A stretch of DNA of 64,000 nt from Woronichinia naegeliana WA131 (GCA_025370055.1 CP073041.1:5240272-5304271), one strand, 5' to 3'. Counted from the stretch's first letter, positions 18,495-27,170 are shown. Numbers and translations are program-made. The notes: generated by a model from the letters alone, not told the origin.

Positions 18495-20184
18495 AGGGCT
18501 TGCTGAAAAAAGCTGAAACCTTTACGGAGAAAAATAGTAGGCGAATTAAGAACCGCTAGAATGCACGAAAATAGGGTAGAATGCCTCAAAACCATTGCAT
18601 TAAGAAGAGAGAAAGCAGATGTACCGAAAGCAACAGTACTCAATTGAAACACCAGAAAACTTGAAAAATCTGTTCGGCGGGCAGTTAGACGAAGAAAATC
18701 GTTGGATAGAAATGTCAAAAATGATTCTTTGGGAAGAATATGAGGAAGAATATGCAAAAAACTTCACAGAAAAAAAAGGAGCCCCAGCCAAATCATTTAG
18801 AATGGCATTAGGAGCATTAATTATCAAAGAAATTTCAGGAAAAAGTGACAGAGAAACAGTAGAACAAATAAAAGAGAACCCTTATTTACAGTACTTTATA
18901 GGAATGGAAAGCTATAGTAGCAAAGAAGCATTTAATGCGTCAATGATGGTTCATTTTCGTAAAAAAATAGGAATGGAATTAATAAATAAAATTAATAAAG
19001 AAATAGAAAAAAAAGCGACGGGTGTAGCGTCAGAAAAAAAAGAAAATGAAGGAAAGTTATTGTTAGATGCGACTTGTACACCAGCAGATATAAAATATCC
19101 AACGGATATAGGAATATTGAATGATGCCAGAGAAAAAACAGAAAAAATAATAGATAAGCTGTATGAAGAAATAAAAGAGAAAAGGAAAGAAAAGCCGAGG
19201 ACTTATAGGGAAGTGGCAAGAAAAGAGTACTTAGCCATAGCAAAAAAACGTCGTGTGTCAAAAAAAGAAAGAAGAAAAGGAACAAAAAAACAACTAGGAT
19301 ATATAAAAAGAAACTTGTCTCATATAGAAAAAATGATAGAAGAGGGAGCAAAGTTAGAAAAACTAACGAAAAAAGAGCAAGAAGAGCTTGTAACGATAGG
19401 AAAAGTGTATGAGCAACAGTTAGAAATGTATGAAAAAAAGACAAATAAAGTAGAAAACAGAATTGTGAGTGTAAGCCAACCTCACGTGCGTCCAATAGTG
19501 CGTGGAAAAGCGGGAAAAGCAGTAGAGTTTGGAGCTAAAATATCGGCAAGTAATGTGAATGGCTTTGTCTTCTTAGACAAATTAAGTTGGGATAATTACA
19601 ACGAATCGGGAGATTTACAAGCGCGAATAGAAGAATATAAAAGGGAAACAGGATGTTATCCGGAATCGGTTCATGTGGATAAAATCTATCGAACAAAAGC
19701 GAATCGAGCTTATTGTAAAGAAAGGGATATAAGAATGAGTGGTCCCCGATTGGGAAGACCGCCGAAAGAGGTGAGCAAAGAAAAAAAGAAAGAGGCACGC
19801 TCAGATGAAAGAGTGCGTAATGCCATTGAGGGTAAATTCGGACAGGGAAAGAGGAAATTTAGTCTTGGTCGAGTGATGGCCAAACTACCTGAGACCTCGG
19901 AAACGGTAATTGCGATGAACTTTTTGGTAATGAATCTTTCTACTCTACTTCAGAAGACAAAAAGTAAAAAGTTGTAGAGTCGTTTTTCTTGTGAAAAATG
20001 GTGTTAATTTTCCTCTCTTTTGTGAGGAGTGATTTGTGTTGACCTTTTTAGACAGAAAGGAACAATAGATTAAACAAAATCTGTATTTTGATTTGTTTCC
20101 ATAAGGATAAGTTATCTATGCTTTTTCAGTCCATACTTCCCTAACCCACATTTCTTTCGTTTTTTGACTTTTTCAGCAAGCCCT
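18495..20184 (+). mobile_element. IS-B copy 3 (complete, 1690 bp), nested in IS-B2
   Basis: Perfect ends and an AATT duplication at 18491-18494 and 20185-20188. It is inverted relative to its host copy, so 17129-18490 and 18823-20184 form a near-perfect inverted repeat of about 1.36 kb. Confidence 0.95.
18619..19977 (+). CDS. IS-B3 transposase (IS5/IS1182-like), intact
   Basis: A 452-residue protein nearly identical to the one at 11924-13282, with His instead of Asp in NLSHIEKM. It has the same three acidic blocks: LLLDATCTPAD, SVHVDKIYRT and RNAIEGKFGQG. Frame and ends are intact, so this is a candidate source of transposase for the broken IS-B copies and for the MITE at 58145. Confidence 0.9.
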   Translation: MYRKQQYSIETPENLKNLFGGQLDEENRWIEMSKMILWEEYEEEYAKNFTEKKGAPAKSFRMALGALIIKEISGKSDRETVEQIKENPYLQYFIGMESYSSKEAFNASMMVHFRKKIGMELINKINKEIEKKATGVASEKKENEGKLLLDATCTPADIKYPTDIGILNDAREKTEKIIDKLYEEIKEKRKEKPRTYREVARKEYLAIAKKRRVSKKERRKGTKKQLGYIKRNLSHIEKMIEEGAKLEKLTKKEQEELVTIGKVYEQQLEMYEKKTNKVENRIVSVSQPHVRPIVRGKAGKAVEFGAKISASNVNGFVFLDKLSWDNYNESGDLQARIEEYKRETGCYPESVHVDKIYRTKANRAYCKERDIRMSGPRLGRPPKEVSKEKKKEARSDERVRNAIEGKFGQGKRKFSLGRVMAKLPETSETVIAMNFLVMNLSTLLQKTKSKKL

Positions 20185-21464
20185 AATTAATGCTCCTAAT
20201 GCCATTCTAAATGATTTGGCTGGGGCTCCTTTTTTTCTGTGAAGTTTTTTGCATATTCTTCCTCATATTCTTCCCAGGGAATCATTTTTGACATTTCTAT
20301 CCAACGATTTTCTTCGTCTAACTGCCCGCCGAACAGATTTTTCAAGTTTTCTGGTGTTTCAATTGAGTACTGTTGCTTTCGGTACATCTGCTTTCTCTCT
20401 TCTTAATGCAATGGTTTTGAGGCATTCTACCCTATTTTCGTGCATTCTAGCGGTTCTTAATTCGCCTACTATTTTTCTCCGTAAAGGTTTCAGCTTTTTT
20501 CAGCAAGCCCTATTTACTGGCAAGGGTTTTGCTATGAAAATTGCCAATTAATCAACTAGGAAGAATTCGAGACAGCGAGAGAAACTGAGTCATCAAGCAT
20601 AAAATCTAAAAGATGATGCCAGCTTTCAAAGAACAGATATTTGGTCAAAGAGAGAATATCTTGAAAGAATCCCTTACGAGTGCCGCGTTGGACGCGAATT
20701 CTCTGGTAACGTTCATCAACCAAACCTAAAACCGTGTGCAAGAGAAAAGCCAGCAAATTCAGGGTAAGCAAAACAGAGGCGAGGTGTTGTTTACCATGCC
20801 CAAAATTATGCTCTAAGTGATAGCCTCGATTTTTGAGAATATTGTGATTCTCGTTCTCAGTACGCCAACGAGTCCGTCCAGCACGACAGACATCAAGAAC
20901 GATGTGAGGGGTGAGAAAATGATTGGTAATCCAACTATTGTGATAAAGAAGTTGAGCATCGGATTCGCGGTGGATTTTTAGCTCACACCAGTTAACCAAC
21001 AAAGCAGGCTGTTGGTCTCGCAGGGGAATCTGATTGAGATAACGGCAGTGCCAAATCTCGAAATACTTCCCATTCCAACGTCGGTGTTGAGTGGTTTTGA
21101 CTTCTCCATTAGCTTCTAAATAGTTTAACCATTCATAGAGTGTGGGATGAGAAGTCGGTAAACAGACGAAGATAAAGTTGAAATCGTGGTCGAGACAGTG
21201 CTGACAAGTGGGCTGACGACTGTACAAGTCATCCCCTAGCAGAGTTATCTTCTGTCCCGCAAACAAACTAGCATGGTTACTTATCCAACGTTTCGCCGCA
21301 TTTTGCTCACAATCTTGCTTTTCAGAACCGTCTTGAGGGGTGATAAATTCAGGGGGTAAGGAAAAAACTGATTCATGGTCTGGGGAAACAATCACGGGCA
21401 ATAATGCCTGATGGAAGGGGCGTGACCTTTAGTTGATGAAGAAAAAGAAAAGTGTTAACATGAG

Positions 21465-21893
21465 ATGAAAAGTGACAAAGAGGAAACAATGATGACAGCA
21501 AAACTAATTAATGTAGAGGGTTCAAAGATAAAAATAGAACTAACATTAGAACTCAGTCGTTCAATGTTGGATACAGAAATAAATATTCAAAAAGGCTTAA
21601 ACGAAGTAGGTTGCATCGCCAGCAAAGAAGCCTTGAAATATTTAGATACAGATGGTTCACCCTTAAAAATCGGTGAAGAAATCTGGAAGAGTAAGGGAGA
21701 GCAACCGAAAGAATATCAAACACCTTATGGTGAGGTTATAGTGAATCGTCATGTATATCAGCGTTCACCTTTGAGGAAAAACGTATTGCCCCTTAGAAAG
21801 AGAAGCAAGGATAATCATAACATCAACGCCATTATTGGCAAAACAGGTATCCTCAAAAATGTCAGGGATGGCAGGCAAAGAGGTGAAAAATGA
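21465..21893 (+). CDS. IS-C1 orfA (N-terminal part of ISKra4-like transposase)
   Basis: 142 residues beginning MKSDKEETMMTAKLINVEGS. It is the helical N-terminal domain plus the conserved TPYGEVIVNRHVYQRS stretch. After LRKNV the family pattern continues in the +1 frame as GKTYCPLEREARIIITSTPL, so the remaining codons of this frame are out of register. The shift point is the GGAAAAAC run near 21774-21782. The identical arrangement occurs in copies 3 and 4. Confidence 0.7.
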   Translation: MKSDKEETMMTAKLINVEGSKIKIELTLELSRSMLDTEINIQKGLNEVGCIASKEALKYLDTDGSPLKIGEEIWKSKGEQPKEYQTPYGEVIVNRHVYQRSPLRKNVLPLRKRSKDNHNINAIIGKTGILKNVRDGRQRGEK

Positions 21894-22746
21894 TTTATTA
21901 GAAAATCATGGTAGAAAAGTAGCGCTATCCTATATCCAAAGATTGAGTGAAGCAGTAGGAAGTGTGGTACAGGCAAAAGAAGAAGCGTGGAGTTATGCCC
22001 CGCCCAAGGAGGATAGCCAAATTGCAACAGTGGGAATAGGATTAGATGGCTACCGTGAAGCAATGGTGGGAACCGTTTCCCTATACGATAGTGAAGGCGA
22101 ACGTCAACATACAATCTATCTAGGTGCGGCACCAGAGTATGGAAAAAAGAGTTTTCTAGAAAGATTAGAAAGAGAAATTGAGCGAGCGAAAAACCGTTAT
22201 CCAGAGGCAACATTGGTCGGGATAGCAGACGGGGCAGAATCAAATTGGAAGTTTTTAGAAAAGCAAACGGAAGAACAGATATTAGATTTCTATCATGCCT
22301 CTAGTTACTTAGGTGCCTTGGCAGAAGCGTTGCATCCGAATACAGTGTCAAAACAAAAAGAATGGTTGACTGAAAATTGTCGAGAACTCAAGCATGAAAA
22401 AGGAAAAGCAGGAGAACTGCTAAATCTGATGAAAGAAGTCAAAGAAGAAAAAAGTCATTCTAAGAATCTTACCGAGAAACTACAAGCGGCGATTACTTAT
22501 TACGAGAATCATCAGCATCAAATGGATTATGCTGAATACATAGAGAAAAAGTATCCGATTGGTTCAGGTGTTACGGAAGCAGCTTGTAAGACGTTGGTCA
22601 AACAACGATTATGTTGTTCAGGGATGCGATGGAAGGAAAAAGGAGCAGGAATTATTTTGAGCCTACGAGCTTTGGTATTGACCAAGGAACGATGGAGTCA
22701 ATTTTGGGCAAAACTTGATCAATATGGGTTCCCTGTAGAACCCTGA
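21835..22746 (+). CDS. IS-C1 orfB (catalytic part), nine codons deleted
   Basis: 303 residues with the ISKra4-type catalytic core: VGIGLDG (first Asp), LVGIADGAESNWKFLEKQTE (second Asp), YHASSYLGALAEAL and the C-terminal signature YPIGSGVTEAACKTLVKQRL. Compared with copies 3 and 4 it lacks the in-frame TCMLMCEDG segment just after the first catalytic Asp, probably abolishing activity. Confidence 0.75.
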   Translation: MAKQVSSKMSGMAGKEVKNDLLENHGRKVALSYIQRLSEAVGSVVQAKEEAWSYAPPKEDSQIATVGIGLDGYREAMVGTVSLYDSEGERQHTIYLGAAPEYGKKSFLERLEREIERAKNRYPEATLVGIADGAESNWKFLEKQTEEQILDFYHASSYLGALAEALHPNTVSKQKEWLTENCRELKHEKGKAGELLNLMKEVKEEKSHSKNLTEKLQAAITYYENHQHQMDYAEYIEKKYPIGSGVTEAACKTLVKQRLCCSGMRWKEKGAGIILSLRALVLTKERWSQFWAKLDQYGFPVEP

Positions 22747-22893
22747 TTACAACAGCTTTTATCAACTAAAGGTCGCACCCATTTAGAGATGGAAGTAGGT
22801 GACTTTTCCCTGTTTTGACGTTTTGGTTGAACAGCATGGACAATTTACTTTTTCCGAACGGGTGCGACCTTTAGTTGATAAAAGCTGTTGTAA

Positions 22894-23795
22894 TCAGGGT
22901 TCTACAGGGAACCCATATTGATCAAGTTTTGCCCAAAATTGACTCCATCGTTCCTTGGTCAATACCAAAGCTCGTAGGCTCAAAATAATTCCTGCTCCTT
23001 TTTCCTTCCATCGCATCCCTGAACAACATAATCGTTGTTTGACCAACGTCTTACAAGCTGCTTCCGTAACACCTGAACCAATCGGATACTTTTTCTCTAT
23101 GTATTCAGCATAATCCATTTGATGCTGATGATTCTCGTAATAAGTAATCGCCGCTTGTAGTTTCTCGGTAAGATTCTTAGAATGACTTTTTTCTTCTTTG
23201 ACTTCTTTCATCAGATTTAGCAGTTCTCCTGCTTTTCCTTTTTCATGCTTGAGTTCTCGACAATTTTCAGTCAACCATTCTTTTTGTTTTGACACTGTAT
23301 TCGGATGCAACGCTTCTGCCAAGGCACCTAAGTAACCAGAGGCATGATAGAAATCTAATATCTGTTCTTCCGTTTGCTTTTCTAAAAACTTCCAATTTGA
23401 TTCTGCCCCGTCTGCTATCCCGACCAATGTTGCCTCTGGATAACGGTTTTTCGCTCGCTCAATTTCTCTTTCTAATCTTTCTAGAAAACTCTTTTTTCCA
23501 TACTCTGGTGCCGCACCTAGATAGATTGTATGTTGACGTTCGCCTTCACTATCGTATAGGGAAACGGTTCCCACCATTGCTTCACGGTAGCCATCCTCAC
23601 ACATCAGCATACAGGTTCCATCTAATCCTATTCCCACTGTTGCAATTTGGCTATCCTCCTTGGGCGGGGCATAACTCCACGCTTCTTCTTTTGCCTGTAC
23701 CACACTTCCTACTGCTTCACTCAATCTTTGGATATAGGATAGCGCTACTTTTCTACCATGATTTTCTAATAAATCATTTTTCACCTCTTTGCCTG
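22894..23795 (-). pseudogene. IS-C2 orfB, 5'-truncated
   Basis: Frame from about codon 17 of orfB (KNDLLENHGRKVALSY) to the normal end GFPVEP. It retains the TCMLMCEDG segment that is missing in copy 1. The upstream coding region was removed at the IS-D1 junction. Confidence 0.88.
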
Positions 23796-25071
23796 GGCAC
23801 TGGTATCGTCTAGCTAGAAGCTACAAACGTTGCAATACGAGAGGTTCAAGAAATCAGGCGAATTTGGAGTAAGTCCTCCCAAGTTAACCCTTTTTCAATT
23901 ATACCGAGAGCTACAGCAGGAACTTCTCTAGTCGTAAAATGGCTGCGAACAAAGTTATGAACCATCCTGAAAATATCTAGGACTCGCTGTAATCCCACAA
24001 CAGATTTAGCATAAGTATTTGTACGACGACGAAAGGCGGCTAAATAGCGTCGGATAGCACTATTAAATGCCTCAACGTGGTTGGCATGGACGTCCTTTTC
24101 TTCTGGTTTTTCTGTTGTCTCTGGATGTTCTGGTTTCGGAGTTTCTACTTTCTTTAGTTTACCCTCAGAATCTCGACGTTTACTACTCTTATTTTTTAGT
24201 CTTACTACAAGACCCTTCGGTAATACTTTGGTGGGACGACCTCGCTTTCCAATCCTTAATACTTCGTGACAAATATTAAATAGCAGTTGACTATATCGCT
24301 TTTCTCCATCTGTAAATAACTGGAGAGATTCTGCACTCCTTTCAAATAATTCCGTTACCGTCATCATTGCTTCTAGAAATAATTTCTGCTCTTTTCGACC
24401 ACATTTTAAATGCCAAATAAAGCGGCTAGCCCTGTCCATGAGCACGATTGTCCACCCCTCAGAGGCACTTGCTTCTTTATTTTTTCCAACTTTTGTGTAT
24501 AGTTCATCCCCTTCTATTACTAATTTAACAAATTCATTCACTAAGGCGTATAAAAATAATGTCTCTTGTAATCCTGATAATTTCTTTTCCCAATTCAATA
24601 TTGTTGTTTTCGCGTAGCCGAATACTCGGGCTGCTGCATTTAATCCTATTCCTTCCATTCTGGCTTTTAATACTTTTACAATTTCACTTAATGGGGTTTC
24701 TAAGCCAGCGATTACGCTACCATAAGTCTCAGCAAAACAAGAACTACATTCTTGACAAATGAACATTTTACGTTCCCCATTACCTTTCGTTTGATAATGA
24801 GAATGTATTTTTACGTTTTCACTATAGCAATGAGGGCAGTTTTTCTGAAATAAGGCTTCCTCTTTCTCTTGGGGTAAGCCAATATCACTTAGGAGGTCAA
24901 TTGAGCTTTTATTCAATGTTGACATTGCTTTCTGTTTTCCCTTTCTTTAATATAATGACAATAATAATAGTATAACAAAAACGGGAATATGTCCAGTCGT
25001 AAGTTATTTTCTATTTTCTCAAACTCTTACACCATAACTTTTTCTAGCTTTGATCACACGATACCAGTACC
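23796..25071 (-). mobile_element. IS-D copy 1 (1276 bp)
   Basis: Ends are GGCACTGGTATCGT (23796) and, at the other side, the complement of GGTACTGGTATCGT ending at 25071. There is no duplicated target: the flanks TTTGCCTG and TTGCTGTC differ. Copy 2 with its clean TSD confirms these ends. Confidence 0.9.
23846..24925 (-). CDS. IS-D transposase (zinc-ribbon, IS1-like DDE)
   Basis: A 359-residue intact protein. The N-terminal zinc ribbon has CPHC and FICQECSSCF, followed by a helix-turn-helix-like region (LNAAARVFGYAKTTILNWEK). The DDE core shows IEGDELYTKVGK (first Asp), LFTDGEKRYSQLL (second Asp) and HANHVEAFNSAIRRYLAAF (Glu; HVE-FNS matches the IS1/InsB pattern). A Lys/Pro/Glu-rich linker precedes the last block. 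The first about 30 residues and the adjacent element end differ markedly from copy 2, whereas the rest is almost identical. Confidence 0.85.
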   Translation of the reverse strand: MSTLNKSSIDLLSDIGLPQEKEEALFQKNCPHCYSENVKIHSHYQTKGNGERKMFICQECSSCFAETYGSVIAGLETPLSEIVKVLKARMEGIGLNAAARVFGYAKTTILNWEKKLSGLQETLFLYALVNEFVKLVIEGDELYTKVGKNKEASASEGWTIVLMDRASRFIWHLKCGRKEQKLFLEAMMTVTELFERSAESLQLFTDGEKRYSQLLFNICHEVLRIGKRGRPTKVLPKGLVVRLKNKSSKRRDSEGKLKKVETPKPEHPETTEKPEEKDVHANHVEAFNSAIRRYLAAFRRRTNTYAKSVVGLQRVLDIFRMVHNFVRSHFTTREVPAVALGIIEKGLTWEDLLQIRLIS

Positions 25072-25152
25072 TTGCTGTCATCATTGTTTCCTCTTTGTCA
25101 CTTTTCATCTCATGTTAACACTTTTCTTTTCCTTCATCAACTAAAGGTCACA

Positions 25153-25354
25153 CCCATTTCTATTGGCTCTGGCTCTGTCGAATCTCAAGTTAAACAAATT
25201 GGTCATCGTCTTAAAATTACTGGTGCGAGTTGGAATTCTGACAATGTACCACAAGTCCTTCGTCATCGCTGTTCCTATTTAAATGATTACCTTTTTTGAC
25301 TCTTTCATTTACCTCGTTAAGTATTTCTACTTATTGCAAAGGTGAGATGCTCCC
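25153..25354 (+). pseudogene. Right-end fragment of IS-E (ISKra4-like)
   Basis: Encodes the C-terminal signature IGSGSVESQVKQIGHRLKIT and the end ...CSYLNDYLF with stop at 25299. The element end ...GTGAGATGCTCCC closes at 25354. Everything upstream is missing at the IS-C2 boundary. Confidence 0.88.
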
Positions 25355-25805
25355 GACGGTTGACGGTTTCCTTTTTCTGTACAGAGCGATCGCGTTTTTT
25401 TATAGTTAAGAGGCGATCGCTTTTTCTGAGAGTTGAGACGGTGATCGCGTTCCCAACGGACAATTATCAACTATTCATTATCAACTATCAATTAATCGGC
25501 GATCGCCTTTTAAAATTAACCCCTATTAACTATTCATTATCAATTATCCACTAGGCCACGCTTTGGTTTCAGAGTTCAGGTTTAAGGCGCGATCGCTCCA
25601 TCTTAATAGCCTTGTACCGTTTTTGGCCTTATCAGAGATCAATTGACCCTTGATCCTGTGAAGGCATAGATTCACAGTAAATTGGGCCAAAAATCCCTGA
25701 CCGTGCTAGTATCTTAGTCAGCATCTCCCTAAAGAAACTAGAAACAAATTCTAGACTCTGGGGTCAAGCTTTCTGGTGGTGTTTTGTGGAGTTTCAATTA
25801 CATTT
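25355..25805. repeat. HIP1-rich intergenic region with short direct repeats
   Basis: At least four GCGATCGC or near-HIP1 sites and two imperfect copies of a CTATTCATTATCAA(C/T)TATC unit (25468-25495 and 25528-25550). This is typical of cyanobacterial intergenic expansions. The promoter of the following oxidoreductase should lie in the last 150 bp. No gene or structured RNA was recognised. Confidence 0.55.
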
Positions 25806-26876
25806 ATGAATAATTCGCTTAAAGGTCAGAGAAGTTATCTGGAGCCGATCCGCGTTGGAGTAATCGGGGTCGGCAATATGGGACAGCACCACACCCGTGT
25901 CCTTAGCCTCATGAAAGATGTAGAATTCGTTGGAATTTCCGATGTCAATATAGAAAGAGGACTCGATACCGCCAGTAAATACCGAGTCCGTTTTTTTGAG
26001 AACTATATCGATATGCTGCCCCACGTTGATGCCGTCTGTGTAGCCGTTCCCACTCGTCTGCACTATAGCGTTGGCATGGCCTGTTTACAGGCAGGTGTCC
26101 ATACTCTTATTGAAAAGCCGATCGCCGCCAGTATTGCGGAAGCCGAATCTTTGGTCAATGCAGCCGCCCAGTCGAACTGTATTTTACAAGTCGGTCATAT
26201 TGAACGCTTTAACCCTGCTTTTCAGGAACTAACCAAAGTTCTGCAAACCGAAGAACTACTGGCATTAGAAGCCCATCGTATGAGTCCCTATTCTCAACGG
26301 GCCAATGATGTATCAGTCGTTCTAGACCTGATGATCCATGACATTGACTTACTTTTAGACCTAGTAGGCGCGCCGGTTGTCAAATTAACCGCCAGTGGTA
26401 GTCGAGCGTCAGGCTCAGGCTATTTGGATTATGTGACAGCAACCCTAGGTTTTGCCACGGGCATTGTTGCCACGGTGACGGCCAGTAAAGTTACCCATCG
26501 TAAAATTCGTCGGATCACAGCCCATTGTAAAAATTCCTTGACAGAAGCGGATTTTCTCAATAATGAAATTCTAATCCATCGTCAAACCACCGCCAACTAT
26601 ACAACAGACTACGGTCAAGTTCTCTACCGTCAAGATGGCTTAATCGAAAAGGTTTACACCAGTAACATTGAACCGCTACACGCCGAATTAGAACATTTTG
26701 TCTATTGTGCCAGGGGCGGCGATCAACCCTCAGTGGGTGGTGAACAGGCCCTCAAGGCCTTGCGGTTAGCTAGTTTAATCGAACAAATGGCCTTAGATGG
26801 TCGAGTTTGGGATGCTTCGGAACAGGATTTGCTTTACTCCAATCCCCAGGATGTTGTGAATTACGCAGTCCTGTAA
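25806..26876 (+). CDS. Gfo/Idh/MocA-family NAD(P)-dependent oxidoreductase
   Basis: I chose the ATG at 25806 (MNNSLKGQRSYLEPIRVG). An alternative GTG at 25776 would add ten residues without family similarity. The product is 356 residues. The Rossmann motif is GVIGVGNMGQHH, the catalytic-site EKP motif is TLIEKPIAAS, and VGHIERFNPAF is the conserved substrate-domain entry. Such enzymes oxidise sugars, inositols or nucleotide sugars; the VGHIERFNP form is frequent in UDP-sugar dehydrogenases, but I do not assign a substrate. A short L7/L12-like gene follows 40 bp downstream. Confidence 0.92.
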   Translation: MNNSLKGQRSYLEPIRVGVIGVGNMGQHHTRVLSLMKDVEFVGISDVNIERGLDTASKYRVRFFENYIDMLPHVDAVCVAVPTRLHYSVGMACLQAGVHTLIEKPIAASIAEAESLVNAAAQSNCILQVGHIERFNPAFQELTKVLQTEELLALEAHRMSPYSQRANDVSVVLDLMIHDIDLLLDLVGAPVVKLTASGSRASGSGYLDYVTATLGFATGIVATVTASKVTHRKIRRITAHCKNSLTEADFLNNEILIHRQTTANYTTDYGQVLYRQDGLIEKVYTSNIEPLHAELEHFVYCARGGDQPSVGGEQALKALRLASLIEQMALDGRVWDASEQDLLYSNPQDVVNYAVL

Positions 26877-26916
26877 GCAGTGAAGCCGATCACTCAAGCC
26901 TCGAAAGGAGACTATC

Positions 26917-27144
26917 ATGATCATTCCATATCTGGTCTTTGGAATTTTGGTTCTGATGATGATTTTTCTCCTTTTTGGACGCGCTCAGGAAGTTGAGATT
27001 CCCCATCTGCTCTCAGATCAAGAAATTCTTCAGTTAGCCCAGCAAGGAAAGAAAATTGAGGCAATTAAGTGTTATCGCTCTTTGCATAATGTGGGATTGA
27101 AACAAGCAAAAGAGGCCGTGGAAGCAATGCTGAAACAATCCTAA
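26917..27144 (+). CDS. Small membrane-anchored protein with an L7/L12 C-terminal-like motif
   Basis: 75 residues. An N-terminal span (about residues 2-21, LVFGILVLMMIFLLF) is followed by a soluble part whose end, IEAIKCYRSLHNVGLKQAKE followed by AVEAML, closely resembles the helix-turn-helix of the ribosomal L7/L12 C-terminal domain (...R...GLGLKEAKDLVE). It has a good ribosome site, AAAGGAG, 7 bp before ATG. Small proteins of this type are widespread in bacteria with no assigned function. The intact frame and strong ribosome site argue that it is real. Confidence 0.8.
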   Translation: MIIPYLVFGILVLMMIFLLFGRAQEVEIPHLLSDQEILQLAQQGKKIEAIKCYRSLHNVGLKQAKEAVEAMLKQS

Positions 27145-27170
27145 GCCAGATAATTTTTGATCTTGCTTGA

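Larger units (their letters stand above)
17336..20387 (-). pseudogene. IS-B2 transposase, split and frameshifted
   Basis: The C-terminal portion is 17336-18494 and the N-terminal portion 20189-20387, separated by IS-B3. The N-terminal part also lost one T from an eight-T run near 20229-20236. It therefore reads NFTEKKEPQPNHLEWH instead of NFTEKKGAPAKSFRMA and would be dead even without the insertion. The long open frame that continues from the C-terminal part into IS-B3 (to 18757) is a junction artefact. Confidence 0.9.
17129..20511 (-). mobile_element. IS-B copy 2, inserted in IS-A2 and itself interrupted by IS-B3
   Basis: Ends at 17129 and 20511 with ATTT duplicated at 17125-17128 and 20512-20515. 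The inner copy IS-B3 sits between 18494 and 20185, in the opposite orientation. Confidence 0.95.
21418..22780 (+). mobile_element. IS-C copy 1 (1363 bp), inserted in IS-A2
   Basis: Ends are GGGCGTGACCTTTAGTTGAT (left, one base unlike other copies) and ...GGTCGCACCC (right). The left flank GATGGAAG recurs on the right, but only after seven extra bases, ATTTAGA. This copy is 27 bp shorter than the 1390-bp copies, through loss of a segment between two GATGG repeats inside orfB. Confidence 0.9.
17076..22858 (-). mobile_element. IS-A copy 2, fragmented by nested insertions
   Basis: IS-A sequence is present at 17076-17128, 20512-21417 and about 22788-22858. The gaps are filled by IS-B2 (itself carrying IS-B3) and by IS-C1. 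The element stops at 22858, where IS-C2 begins. The rest, including the right end and the 5' part of its gene, is absent. The left end CAGCAATTCCAAATTCA is perfect. Confidence 0.9.
20556..22858 (-). pseudogene. IS-A2 transposase fragments
   Basis: The C-terminal 281 codons (20556-21401, from MPVIVSPDHESVFS onward) are preserved. The next about 70 bases of the gene (22788-22858, the GKVTYFHQ/CPCCS region) lie beyond IS-C1. The N-terminal part is missing. Confidence 0.88.
22859..25152 (-). mobile_element. IS-C copy 2, interrupted and partly deleted by IS-D1
   Basis: The right end GGGTGCGACC starts at 22859 and the left end GGTCACACCC ends at 25152. Between them lie the 3' part of orfB, then IS-D1 (23796-25071), then only about 80 bp of the 5' end. 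Around 450 bp of IS-C are gone and IS-D1 has no TSD, so a deletion accompanied or followed its insertion. Confidence 0.9.

Noticed and set aside
17336-18757. 473-residue open frame on the minus strand
   Set aside because: It joins the C-terminal part of the IS-B2 transposase to antisense sequence of the inserted IS-B3; a junction artefact.
21815-22243. Antisense frame in IS-C copies (also at 23289, 38973 and 55121)
   Set aside because: Repeats with every IS-C copy, opposite to the catalytic domain, and lacks protein-family character.
21465-22746. Possibility that IS-C orfA is an accessory regulator gene rather than part of the transposase
   Set aside because: Its sequence matches the N-terminal region of single-frame ISKra4-type transposases up to the shift point, and the second frame continues the same family pattern.
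25776-25805. Earlier GTG start for the Gfo/Idh/MocA oxidoreductase
   Set aside because: The extra residues are hydrophobic and unlike family N-termini; the ATG at 25806 sits the usual distance before the Rossmann motif.
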